From positions 1 to 24,883 of the forward strand of contig JAJBTL010000144.1 in the NCBI GenBank assembly GCA_020860865.1: 24,883 nt of DNA. The letters run 5' to 3'. Positions within the stretch are counted from its first letter, which is position 1, and each line of letters begins with the position of its first letter. Below the pieces are notes generated by a model. That model was not told the origin of the DNA. It saw only the letters and a list, made by a program, of their open reading frames with translations, and made no database searches. Below are positions 6,357 to 14,340 of this stretch, piece after piece. This DNA comes from Planctomycetota bacterium (GTDB lineage Bacteria > Planctomycetota > SZUA-567). The position numbers were made by a program, and so were the translations under genes.

Positions 6357-7666
6357 GTGACGCTAGTCTCCCCATTCCCGTCGGCCTCCGCTTCGATACG
6401 GCGGCGGCCGAGAACCAGTTCGGCCAGGGACGCCGCTTCCGCCTGCTCGATGGGCCGGTTGTAATCGGGGCCGGTCGTCAGGTAACTGAAGCCGACGTCG
6501 AGATCGGACCCGAGGTTGACAATGGCGCCGAATTTGGAGCATTCGTCCAGCTTCGACAGGAGTATCCGGTTGAAGCCGGTCGGACGGTACTCCGCGACCG
6601 TGTCCCGGAGGAAATCCTCCGCGCTGTTGCCGGCCAGGAGGAGATGAATTTCGTCCGCTCCGGCCGCTTCCAGGATGGCCTGGAGACGGCGGATATCGGC
6701 GCCGTCCTGCGGCGACCGGCCGCCGGTGTCTATGAGGACGACGTCGCGGCCGGACATGGATTTCACCACGTCCCGGATTTCCCCCGGCTCGGTGGCGGTC
6801 GAGACGCTGACGCCGAGCATGCGGCCGAGGTTGTTTATCTGCCCGTCTGCGCCGGGGCGGCGGAGATCTTCATTTATAAGGCCAATCGACTTGCCCCGGT
6901 GCATGGCGAAGTGGATGGCCAGTTTGACGACGCTTGTCGACTTGCCGACGCCGGACGGCCCGACGAGGGCGATGACGACGGGCTTTCCCTCCTCGAGAAG
7001 CACCGGTCCGGCGCACGGGAGGCGGCGAGCCACCGCGTCCCGGATAAGCCGCTCAAGTTCCGGCCCGTCCGTGGCGCCGGGACGGTCGCGTTCAATTTCC
7101 TCGACAATCGCCCGGCTCACCTCTTCGGACATCCGCGCCTGAATGAGGCGGCGGTGGTGTTCGAGAAGGACCGGCGACGCCGCCGGCATGCCGCCACGGG
7201 CCTGAAGGGCGATGATGTCGCTCATCCGGGCGAAAGCTTCGGCATATTCCCGACGTGTCGCCTGGAGTTCCTTTTGGAATTCGTCCAGCCGGCCGGCAAT
7301 GCCGGCGGTGGTCTCGCCGACCTGGACATACGGCGCCGCCGCCGCCGCCATCGCCGCCCTGGCCGAGGGCGAATGTTTTTCCGCGCCTTCCAGCGCCTTC
7401 GTGTAGGACCGGAGGAGCGGGTTTTCCTTCCCCGGTTCACGCTGGCGGGCGGCCGGCGGGTCGATGGGGCCGGGCGCCACTTCCAGTTCGACCGCCAGGG
7501 TGTCGCCGCCGAGTTTCCCCGTCATGAACTTGCTGAAAAGCGTTTTTTCCTTCACGTCACGGCGACTGACAATGGAAAAATCGGCACCCATTATCATCTT
7601 CGCCTTGGCCACGGCTTCCGTGTAGGTCGGGGCTTTGATGATTTGGGTTTTCGCGTGTTTCGCCAT
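6353..7666 (-). CDS. flhF: Flagellar SRP-type GTPase FlhF
   Basis: FlhF is an SRP-family GTPase that sets the position and number of flagella at the membrane. The protein has 437 residues. The N-terminal B domain begins with the FlhF-typical YTEAVAKAKMIMGADFSIVSRR (about 15-36). A variable, Ala-rich and helical region follows to about 225 (KEENP, EFQKELQATRREYAEAF). The NG domain carries Walker A GPSGVGKST (236-244), a G2-like NEDLRRPGA (265-273), G3 DTGGRS (313-318) and G4-like SKLDE (371-375). Usual FlhF/Ffh sequences have DTYRxGA and DTAGR at the second and third of these, so both are altered here. The gene lies 63 nt after flhA, the standard order, and its stop overlaps the next gene. No FlhG partner is present downstream. 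Confidence 0.93.
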   Translation of the reverse strand: MAKHAKTQIIKAPTYTEAVAKAKMIMGADFSIVSRRDVKEKTLFSKFMTGKLGGDTLAVELEVAPGPIDPPAARQREPGKENPLLRSYTKALEGAEKHSPSARAAMAAAAAPYVQVGETTAGIAGRLDEFQKELQATRREYAEAFARMSDIIALQARGGMPAASPVLLEHHRRLIQARMSEEVSRAIVEEIERDRPGATDGPELERLIRDAVARRLPCAGPVLLEEGKPVVIALVGPSGVGKSTSVVKLAIHFAMHRGKSIGLINEDLRRPGADGQINNLGRMLGVSVSTATEPGEIRDVVKSMSGRDVVLIDTGGRSPQDGADIRRLQAILEAAGADEIHLLLAGNSAEDFLRDTVAEYRPTGFNRILLSKLDECSKFGAIVNLGSDLDVGFSYLTTGPDYNRPIEQAEAASLAELVLGRRRIEAEADGNGETSVT

Positions 7667-7729
7667 TGGGTCAATATCTCTTCGTCGTGGTCCGTGAGTC
7701 GAAAATTGTACTGTTATTCACACTGTTTC

Positions 7730-9931
7730 TTAATTGAGGTCCGCCTTCACCATGCCGACGGAAACCGGTTCGTAATCCTGCAAAACTTCGTTAAAGGACA
7801 TCACCGTCAGCATCGGCAGCCTGGCCATCGTCAGCCGCTTGACGTGGAGGCGGATCTGCGGGCTAACGAGGAGGAGCGGGTTGTTGCCGCCCTGGACCTG
7901 GCGCTGCACCTCGGTGGAAATAGCCTCGACAAGCTTGGCCTGGGCCGGGCCGTGCAGGGTAATGAAGGAGCCGGCCTCGGTGTGCTCGATACGCTGCTGG
8001 AGCTGTTCCTCGAGCCGGGGGTCCATCGTGACGACGTTCAGCTTGTGCGTGCCGGGAACGGCGTATTCGTTGTAGAGCCAGCGTTTCAGGCCGTTCCGGG
8101 CGAATTCGGTAAGGATATCCGGATCTTTTGTCCGGCGGCCGACATCGCCAAGCACTTCGAGAATGCTGCCAAGATTCCGGATAGAGACCTTTTCCTGGAG
8201 AAGGTTCTGGAGAACCTTCTGGATTTCGCCGACCGAAAGAATGCCGGGGACGACCTCCTCCACCGTGCCGGGGGAGTATTCCTTGACGGCCTCGAGGAGC
8301 TTCCGGACTTCGTCCTTTGTCAGAAGTTCGGCGGCGCGGGAACGGATGACCTCTGTCAGGTGGGTCGCGACCACCGTCTCCGCGTCGACGACGGTATAGC
8401 CGACGCGTTCGGCGTATTCGCGGCTCGAGGCGTAGATCCACACCGCCGGCATGCCGAAGGCCGGTTCCACCGTTTCCTCGCCGTCGAGGCGTTCCGTCGT
8501 GGCACCGGAGTCGATGGCCATGAACTTGTCCGCTTCGGCCGTGCCCCGGGCGACCGGCGCGCCGTGGATTTTGACGAGGTATTCGTTGGCTTCGAGTTGG
8601 ATGTTGTCCCGAATGCGGATCGGCGGGACGATGATGCCGAGTTCGAGGGCGAGTTGCTGGCGGATCATCTGGACCCGGGCAAGGAGGCCGCCGCCGCCGG
8701 ACTGTTGGGTGTCGACGAGCGGGACGACGCCGTACCCGACTTCCAGTTCCATGGCGTCGACCTTGAGGAGGTTTTCGACCTTGTCCGCCGCCGGCGCCTG
8801 CTGCTGCGCCTCTTCTTCGACTTTCCGCTGTTCCTCGGCGCGCTCCCGCGCTTCCACCACCGCCGCCGACATTGTCCGCCGGGCGACAAACCACATGGCG
8901 CCGGCGATGACGGCGACGGTGAGAATCGGCACCGGCGGGAACGGCGTAAGCCCGAGAAGCCCGGACAGGCCGAGTATGAAGAGGAGGACCGAGGCGGCGG
9001 CAATGGCCTTTTCCTGGCCGAAGAACTGGCCGAGGAGTTCGGTGCCGAATTCGGTGCGGCCGGCCGAACGGGTGACGAGGAGGCCGGAACCGACGGAGAT
9101 CATCAGGGCCGGAATCTGCGAGACAAGGCCGTCCCCGATCGTCAGGACGGTGAAGACCTGGGCGGCGTTGATGAACTCCATGCCGTTAATAAAGACGCCA
9201 ATGATGAAGCCGATGACGATGTTGATGCCGGTGATGATGATGCCGGCCATGGTGTCGCCCTGGACGAACTTCGACGCACCGTCCATGGCGCCGTAAAAGT
9301 CGGCGAGCTGCTGGACTTCGGCGCGGCGGCGTTTGGCTTCCTGTTCGTCGATAAGGCCGGAGTTGAGGTCGGCGTCGATGGCCATTTGTTTGCCGGGCAT
9401 GGCGTCGAGGGTGAACCGGGCCGCCACTTCGGCGATACGGGTGGCGCCCTTCGTGATGACCATAACCTGGATAATCATGAGGATAACGAAAATCGTAAAG
9501 CCGACGGCGAGGGAACTGAGGCTGTTGATGCCGTCGACGCTGCCGCCGCCGCCGACAAAGGCGCCAAACGTGGCGATAAGGTGGCCGGCGGCGTTGATGC
9601 CTTCCTGCCCGCGACCGAGAATGAGCCGGGTGGATGAAATGTTCAGGCCGAGGCGGTAGAGGGGGAGCATGAGGAGGAGCGACGGAAACGTGCTGAACTG
9701 GAGCGGCTGGTCGACGAAAATAGTCACCATGAGGAGGATGAGGGCGAAGAGGATGTTGAGGGCGAGGGCGACGTCCATGACGAACGGGGGCATCGGCACC
9801 AGCATGCAGGCGAGCGCCGCCAGCACGAAGATAGACAACAAGATGTTCTTGTTGCCCTTGGCCAAAAGGATGTCCTGGGCCTTGTTCGCCCATTTCATCA
9901 GTGGATTGCCCCGCGACGCCACTGCGCTCAT
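7730..9931 (-). CDS. flhA: Flagellar type III export gate protein FlhA
   Basis: FlhA is the large export-gate subunit. Its membrane half conducts protons, and its cytoplasmic ring docks chaperone-substrate complexes. The 733-residue protein has the normal length. Helices fill about residues 28-340. The family signature lies in LGLNISSTRLIL (94-105) and DAMPGKQMAIDADLNSG (176-192), followed by an Ala/Gln/Glu-rich linker at about 345-385. The C-terminal domain starts near LKVDAMELEVGYG and contains VVDAETVVATHLTE and PQIRLHVKRL. A short Gly-rich insertion (GAFVGGGGSVDG) precedes the fourth helix compared with common FlhA proteins. The start is supported by GGGGAG 5 nt upstream. The gene sits between flhB (83 nt) and flhF (63 nt), a conserved arrangement. 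The identification is essentially certain. Confidence 0.98.
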   Translation of the reverse strand: MSAVASRGNPLMKWANKAQDILLAKGNKNILLSIFVLAALACMLVPMPPFVMDVALALNILFALILLMVTIFVDQPLQFSTFPSLLLMLPLYRLGLNISSTRLILGRGQEGINAAGHLIATFGAFVGGGGSVDGINSLSSLAVGFTIFVILMIIQVMVITKGATRIAEVAARFTLDAMPGKQMAIDADLNSGLIDEQEAKRRRAEVQQLADFYGAMDGASKFVQGDTMAGIIITGINIVIGFIIGVFINGMEFINAAQVFTVLTIGDGLVSQIPALMISVGSGLLVTRSAGRTEFGTELLGQFFGQEKAIAAASVLLFILGLSGLLGLTPFPPVPILTVAVIAGAMWFVARRTMSAAVVEARERAEEQRKVEEEAQQQAPAADKVENLLKVDAMELEVGYGVVPLVDTQQSGGGGLLARVQMIRQQLALELGIIVPPIRIRDNIQLEANEYLVKIHGAPVARGTAEADKFMAIDSGATTERLDGEETVEPAFGMPAVWIYASSREYAERVGYTVVDAETVVATHLTEVIRSRAAELLTKDEVRKLLEAVKEYSPGTVEEVVPGILSVGEIQKVLQNLLQEKVSIRNLGSILEVLGDVGRRTKDPDILTEFARNGLKRWLYNEYAVPGTHKLNVVTMDPRLEEQLQQRIEHTEAGSFITLHGPAQAKLVEAISTEVQRQVQGGNNPLLLVSPQIRLHVKRLTMARLPMLTVMSFNEVLQDYEPVSVGMVKADLN

Positions 9932-10014
9932 TCACACTCCCCGGATGCTTCGTTAACTTTCCTGGTACCATTTCCCATGACAAAAACCGCTCACCACCTC
10001 CCGCTCACCGGCGC

Positions 10015-11118
10015 CTACGCCGCCGACGGATCGAGGGGCGCGTCCTGAATGTACATGCTCTTCTGTTTCGCCCGGTAGACCTGGGCGAGGATTTCCGCCA
10101 CCGCCGCGTATAGTTCGGGCGGGATGGCGTCGCCAATTTCCACCTTGGCGTACAGCTCCCGGGCCAGGGGCGGGTTTTCGATTAACATGACGCCGGACTC
10201 CCGCGCCAGATCGATAATCCGAAACGCCATATGGTCCTTCCCCTTCGCCACCACTTCCGGCGCCTGCATGTCCGGCTTGTAGCGGATGGCGACGGCGTAG
10301 TGGGTCGGGTTCCTGACGACGACTTCGGCCTGCGGCACTTCCGACATCATGCGCTGCTGGGCCATTTCCTGGGCCTTTTGCCGGCGCTTCTGCTTGACCA
10401 TCGGGTCGCCTTCCATCTGCTTGAACTCTTCCTTTATTTCCTGCTTCGTCATCTTGATGTCTTTGTTGTGCTTCCACTTCTGGTAGCTGAAATCGGCGAA
10501 GCCAAGGACCATCAGGAGAATCGCCAGGGTCTGGCCGAGGCCGAGGACCTTGTCCGTCATGTTGATGAACATGCCGCCGATGTCCATGTCGACCATCGTC
10601 ATGACGTTTTCCGCCTCGAGAATGGTCGACCACCAGGCGACGCCCATGATGACGGCCAACTTCGCCACGTTCATGACAAGCATGACCAGGTTCTTGACAG
10701 AAAACATCCGTTTCAAACCGGACACCGGATTCAATTTCGTCGGGTCGAACTTTAAGGGCTCCGTCGTGATAATCCAGCCCACCTGGTAGTAGTGCACAAG
10801 GTACGCCACAATGAACATCATGAGGAGGAACGGCCCGAGGAACAGGAGGAGCCAGAGCATCCAGTCGATGGCGTAGGGGATAATCTCCTTTTTCTCCGGA
10901 ATCTCCAGAACCGGCAGATCCCGGTAGAGCATTTTCTCGAAAAAAATCACCATATGGTGGGCCAGGTACGGCCCGAGGTATTTCAAAATCGACACGGCCG
11001 CGAGGAACAGCATCGCCGCCGCCAGATCCTTCGACTTCGGGATGTTGCCTTTTTTTCTGGCGTCCCGTTTCTTTTTCTCGGTAGGTTCTTCGGTTTTTTC
11101 TTCGCCGCCGGAAGCCAT
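10015..11118 (-). CDS. flhB: Flagellar export substrate-specificity switch protein FlhB
   Basis: FlhB belongs to the export gate and switches secretion from hook/rod to filament proteins after self-cleavage. The 367-residue protein opens with the typical charged GEEKTEEPTEKKKRDARKKG and four membrane segments follow between about 32 and 215. The linker runs to the autocleavage motif NPTH at 270-273 (VVVRNPTHYAVAIRY), and FlhB-CC covers the rest (IIDLARESGVMLIENPPLAREL). All key cleavage residues are present. GGGAG lies 8-10 nt before ATG. flhB is in the same reading frame as fliR upstream, only 99 nt away, and the intervening codons hold two stops (TAG and TAA). The stop is TAG. Confidence 0.98.
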   Translation of the reverse strand: MASGGEEKTEEPTEKKKRDARKKGNIPKSKDLAAAMLFLAAVSILKYLGPYLAHHMVIFFEKMLYRDLPVLEIPEKKEIIPYAIDWMLWLLLFLGPFLLMMFIVAYLVHYYQVGWIITTEPLKFDPTKLNPVSGLKRMFSVKNLVMLVMNVAKLAVIMGVAWWSTILEAENVMTMVDMDIGGMFINMTDKVLGLGQTLAILLMVLGFADFSYQKWKHNKDIKMTKQEIKEEFKQMEGDPMVKQKRRQKAQEMAQQRMMSEVPQAEVVVRNPTHYAVAIRYKPDMQAPEVVAKGKDHMAFRIIDLARESGVMLIENPPLARELYAKVEIGDAIPPELYAAVAEILAQVYRAKQKSMYIQDAPLDPSAA

Positions 11119-11121
11119 CCG

Positions 11122-11217
11122 TTATCTCCCGGCCGCTTCTTTCCCGGCCTCGCCCATGAACCGCACCATTTCCGACAAATCCTGCAACATGTTCCCGACC
11201 GCGCCCTCCGGCATCAC
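11122..11217 (-). other. 31-codon in-frame continuation of fliR after its TAG (readthrough tail or mini-ORF)
   Basis: Directly after the fliR amber codon the same frame runs GTG ATG CCG GAG and stays open for 31 codons to TAA. Three bases (CGG) then separate it from the flhB ATG. The peptide (MPEGAVGNMLQDLSEMVRF, then MGEAGKEAAGR) looks like an amphipathic helix. Many FliR proteins end in a helix of this kind after their last membrane segment. It may be a tail reached by stop readthrough, a residue of an interrupted fliR end, or simply untranslated spacer carrying the flhB ribosome site. Nothing proves translation. Confidence 0.3.
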
Positions 11218-11994
11218 CTAGAGGTTGAACGACCACTCGACCGGTACGACGGCAGCGCAGATGGCCGGATAAATGAACACCAGCATGCAGAGGCCGAGAA
11301 TAACCCGGAGCGGCATGCCGAGAACCTGGATGTTCATCTGCGGCATCGTCTTCGTGACAAACCCCTCGACGACAGAATTCATCAGCATGATCATCATGAT
11401 GGGGAGCGCCATCCGGGCGCCGAGGGCGATAAGTTCCGTCGCCTGGTGCGTGCCCATCATGAGGACCGGATGGTTGAAATTCACCTCCGGAATCATGGCG
11501 CCGATGCCGACCCACTCGTAGCTTTTCGCCAGAATGTAAATCAGTATCAGGTGCAAGTTCGTCGTTAAAAATAGCATCAGGGCCATATACATGTTGATGA
11601 ACCTGAGCATCGGCACTTCAATCCCGGACTGCGGATCGACGACGTTGGCCATGGAAAAACCAATTTGCTGCCCGGCCAGTTCACCCGCCATCTGCACGCC
11701 GGTGAAGATCAAGGACGACAGGTAGCAGATGGCCAGCCCGAGGGAAAATTCCTGCCCGGCCAACAGGGCCAGTTGCACCATGTCCATGTACTCGGGGACA
11801 ACCGCCGTTTGGCTGGCCGTCCCGACAAGAAGGAGCGGGAACAGCGCCGCCAAGTAGATCCGGGACTGGGTGAAAAACACCTCGGAACTGAAGAACGGCG
11901 AAAACATCACGAGGCAGCCGCAACGGAGGAGGACGAGGACATACGTGAGAAATGCCGAAAGCATTTCGTTCGTCATGTACATGTCTTCGCTCAT
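11218..11994 (-). CDS. fliR: Flagellar export gate protein FliR
   Basis: FliR is one of the FliP5-Q4-R1 core channel subunits of the flagellar export gate. The 258-residue protein is almost wholly hydrophobic. It carries FliR-typical segments: FLLVLLRCGCLVMFSPFF-like N-terminal helices, GQEFSLGLAICYLSSLIFTGVQMAGELAGQQ, FSMANVVDP, and a final helix RVILGLCMLVFIYPAICAAVV. GGGGA about 9 nt upstream supports the ATG at 11994, and an in-frame ATG five codons later is an alternative. The amber stop comes soon after the last helix (VEWSFNL), so the usual C-terminal helix is missing. The same frame continues for 31 further codons. The gene lies between fliQ (63 nt) and flhB (99 nt). Confidence 0.96.
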   Translation of the reverse strand: MSEDMYMTNEMLSAFLTYVLVLLRCGCLVMFSPFFSSEVFFTQSRIYLAALFPLLLVGTASQTAVVPEYMDMVQLALLAGQEFSLGLAICYLSSLIFTGVQMAGELAGQQIGFSMANVVDPQSGIEVPMLRFINMYMALMLFLTTNLHLILIYILAKSYEWVGIGAMIPEVNFNHPVLMMGTHQATELIALGARMALPIMMIMLMNSVVEGFVTKTMPQMNIQVLGMPLRVILGLCMLVFIYPAICAAVVPVEWSFNL

Positions 11995-12058
11995 TGGCGC
12001 CGTTCCCCGTTACCCTTGTCCCTTTCCCGTCGTTGCCGTACACCGCCGCCACGTGGCA

Positions 12059-12331
12059 TCAGTAATAACTTGAAAACATCGCCATGCATTCCTCGTAGTA
12101 GGCGGTCATGAACTCGATAAGCCACGGCATGGCGAGGCAAACGACGCCGACCACGGCGATAAGCTTCGGCACGAACGTCAGCGTCATTTCCTGGATACTG
12201 GTGACGGTCTGGATAAGGGAAATCGCCACACCCACCACCAGCGCCGTCAACAAGGTCGGCATCGACAAGACGAGGCAGGCCCAGAACAGCTGCTGGCCGA
12301 CATCGATAACGTCCTGCGTAGTCGGAATCAT
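12059..12331 (-). CDS. fliQ: Flagellar export gate protein FliQ
   Basis: FliQ is the small two-helix subunit of the export gate core. The 90-residue product has the normal size. It shows the family pattern VIDVGQQLFWACLVLSMPTLLTALVVG, QTVTSIQEMTLTFVPKL and a second long helix VGVVCLAMPWLIEFM. An earlier in-frame TTG (12368-12370) would add 13 residues. The ATG at 12329-12331 is preferred because the product then matches FliQ length and AAGGA stands about 10 nt before it. The fliP stop is only 42 nt upstream and lies in the same frame. The ending EECMAMFSSYY is lineage-specific. Confidence 0.97.
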   Translation of the reverse strand: MIPTTQDVIDVGQQLFWACLVLSMPTLLTALVVGVAISLIQTVTSIQEMTLTFVPKLIAVVGVVCLAMPWLIEFMTAYYEECMAMFSSYY

Positions 12332-12373
12332 GTTTCCGTCGTCCTTAAAAATGACATGTCCACCAAACAACGC

Positions 12374-13381
12374 CTAGTGAATCAGACCCATGTTTGTCCC
12401 GGTCGCCACCGGGACGATAAGGCTCTCGAGAAGCGTCGGCGGAAAACTGGTAATCAGCCCCTCGAACAACAGCCGCCAGCCGTCGACAATGACAAACACG
12501 ATTATCTTGAACGGAAGCGAGATCATCACCGGCGGCAGCATCATCATGCCCATGGACATGAGGATGGACGAGATGACGACGTCCAGCACGAGAAACGGGA
12601 GGTAGAGGAGAAAGCCCATCCAGAACGCCCGTTTCAATTCGGAACAAATGAATGCCGGAATGAGCGCCGTCGTCGGCACATCGGCCGGCATCAGTTGTCC
12701 CTGGTAATCGAGGGCGGCGGCATCGCGGAGGCCGGCGGCGCCCATGAAGAAATACAACTCTTCCTTGCCGTCGTTGGCGGACAGGCATTCGAACATGAAT
12801 TTCCGAATTGGCGCCATGGTCCGCTCGAGCGCTTCCTTCTGCCTGAGGCGGCGGACTTCGCCGGGGGCGATTTCCACCCGCTCGCCATTGAAGTACGGCG
12901 CCATGCCGTGATCCCACGCCTCCTTCCACGTCGGCCACATGATGAAGAAGGTGAGGAAAAGGGACAAGCCCATCATCACCTGGTCAGGCGGCAGCGACTG
13001 CGTGCCCATGGCCCGGCGGACAAAGCCCATCACCACGGAAATCCGGAGAAAACTCGTCATCATGATGAGGATGCCCGGGGACAGGGTGAGGATCGTCAGG
13101 ATGATGGCTATCTGGAGGGCGGAGGTCATCTGCTCCGCCTTTTCCATCGGCACCAGACTGCCGTTCTCGATGGTCGGGAGCGGCAGATAGAGGAGGCCGT
13201 CCTCGTACGGGTCGCCCCGGGGAATGGCCGGGGTCCAGCCCTTTTCGTCCGGACGGAGCACTTCCAGCGGGTCCCTGTCCTCCCGGGGAGCGACGCCGAG
13301 ATCGACGGCGGCGGCGCCGGTCCCGAACAGGACCAGTGCCAGGCACGTGAGAAGCGGCCGCAACCAAAATCTACCCGTCAT
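12374..13381 (-). CDS. fliP: Flagellar export gate protein FliP
   Basis: FliP forms the pentameric channel of the export gate. The chosen product has 335 residues, compared with about 245-255 in enterics. It starts MTGRFWLRPLLTCLALVLFG, a cleavable signal peptide as known for FliP. An extra region of about 60 residues follows before the first conserved helix. The core is unmistakable: TILTLSPGILIMMTSFLRI, VVMGFVRRAMGTQSLPPDQVMMGLSLFLT, ALIPAFICSELKRAFWMGFLLYLPFLVLDVVISSILMSMGMMMLPP and the final DGWRLL. A ribosome site (GGGGA, 8 nt) favours the ATG at 13381. An upstream in-frame ATG would add 15 residues before the signal peptide. The stop is TAG. It is followed by fliQ and preceded by fliO. 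Confidence 0.97.
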   Translation of the reverse strand: MTGRFWLRPLLTCLALVLFGTGAAAVDLGVAPREDRDPLEVLRPDEKGWTPAIPRGDPYEDGLLYLPLPTIENGSLVPMEKAEQMTSALQIAIILTILTLSPGILIMMTSFLRISVVMGFVRRAMGTQSLPPDQVMMGLSLFLTFFIMWPTWKEAWDHGMAPYFNGERVEIAPGEVRRLRQKEALERTMAPIRKFMFECLSANDGKEELYFFMGAAGLRDAAALDYQGQLMPADVPTTALIPAFICSELKRAFWMGFLLYLPFLVLDVVISSILMSMGMMMLPPVMISLPFKIIVFVIVDGWRLLFEGLITSFPPTLLESLIVPVATGTNMGLIH

Positions 13382-13485
13382 TCGCACCATCCCCGTTTCA
13401 CCCATACACTCGACCAAAAAAAACAAACACCCTATACCATACTTAAACCGGCACGGACGCCCTGTCCGGCCGGTACACTAAAACG

Positions 13486-14340
13486 TCACCCTACCGTATC
13501 AACGTGCTTCGCCCGGGCGGCCGCCTCCGCCGCCGGACGCCGGCCAGCGGCGCCGGTCCCGGATTTCTTGATGCGCTTGACCTGTTCCCGGAGCTTGGCC
13601 ATCTGCTCCGTTAACTGCTCCGCCTCGGCATCGGCGAGGGCGCGGTTTTCCTCGGCTTCGGCCTTGACCATGTTTTTCTGGAACAGTCGCTGGAAAATGG
13701 TCAGCCCGGCCTCGGTTTTCGGTCTGGCCACTTCGAGAATGCCGGTGACTTCCGCCTCCTCGGTAATTTCCGTGAGGGAACGGATTTCGTCCGGCGAGAC
13801 GCCGACGACGACGATTCGCTTGCCGACCCGGAGGAGGGAGACGTAGCGGCGCTGGTCAAGGTGTGTCCGGCCAAGGACTTCGATGGCCGGGTGGTTGAAC
13901 AGTTGTTTGTGGCCGGGGACGTATTTCTTCACCAGCCACAGGGCGGTGCAGAAGAAGCCGCAAACCACCGCCACCGCGAACAGCGCCGGCCAGATGGACG
14001 GCATCGAGTAGCTCCGCCGTTCCTGATCCGGACGGGACGACCGCCGGGAATCGGACGAAAAAGCCAGCGGCTGGTTTTCATAGGCGGTACCGGTCGGCAC
14101 CACCGTTGTCGGAACAGCGGCCGGGACAGAAGTCTGGGGCGAATCGGAAAGGCTGGCACCAGCGGACGCGGTCGTGCCGGCGGCGGGCCGGACAACCGTG
14201 GTGGAGACGGTGGTTTTGGGCGGGATGGCTGCCGCGCCGACCGGAAAGCCTTTACCGGCAATCATGTCGCCGGCCCGGAGGCCGGGACAGAGGAGGACGA
14301 GCGCGAGAAGCGTTGGTATGCCGAAACGTTGTAAACCCAT
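13486..14340 (-). CDS. fliO: Flagellar biogenesis protein FliO, extended form
   Basis: FliO helps assemble the FliP ring. The 284-residue protein begins with a signal peptide (about 1-23, RFGIPTLLALVLLCPGLRAG). A Thr/Ser/Pro/Ala-rich extracytoplasmic segment follows to about 112, then one membrane helix at 115-137 (IWPALFAVAVVCGFFCTALWLVKKY). The FliO domain holds IEVLGRTHLDQRRYVSLL (153-170) and VGKRIVVVGVSPDEIRSLTEI, which fits the family core. The tail from about 205 is a charged helix (AEEN, EAEQLTEQMAKLREQVKRIKK) likely to form a coiled coil. Enteric FliO is about 120-140 residues, so both ends are extended. It is the first gene of the cluster and is preceded by 315 nt without a gene. 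The ribosome site is G-rich (GGGGGGA) about 10 nt upstream. Confidence 0.88.
   Translation of the reverse strand: MGLQRFGIPTLLALVLLCPGLRAGDMIAGKGFPVGAAAIPPKTTVSTTVVRPAAGTTASAGASLSDSPQTSVPAAVPTTVVPTGTAYENQPLAFSSDSRRSSRPDQERRSYSMPSIWPALFAVAVVCGFFCTALWLVKKYVPGHKQLFNHPAIEVLGRTHLDQRRYVSLLRVGKRIVVVGVSPDEIRSLTEITEEAEVTGILEVARPKTEAGLTIFQRLFQKNMVKAEAEENRALADAEAEQLTEQMAKLREQVKRIKKSGTGAAGRRPAAEAAARAKHVDTVG

Noticed and set aside
6644..9637. A 997-codon open frame on the plus strand opposite flhF and flhA
   Set aside because: It is antisense to two certain genes and arises from GC-rich third positions. It shows no domain pattern and no ribosome site, and its composition is rich in Asp/Gly/Arg as expected of a shadow frame.
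9953..11515. A 520-codon minus-strand frame overlapping flhB and fliR
   Set aside because: The protein is His/Arg/Gly-rich low complexity, and the FlhB and FliR frames there are unmistakable.
12332..12370. Longer FliQ starting at TTG
   Set aside because: It would add 13 residues not found in FliQ proteins, and the ATG at 12331 has a ribosome site and gives the normal 90-residue length.
12356..13846. A 496-codon plus-strand frame opposite fliP and fliO
   Set aside because: It is the antisense shadow of recognised genes, with no family features.
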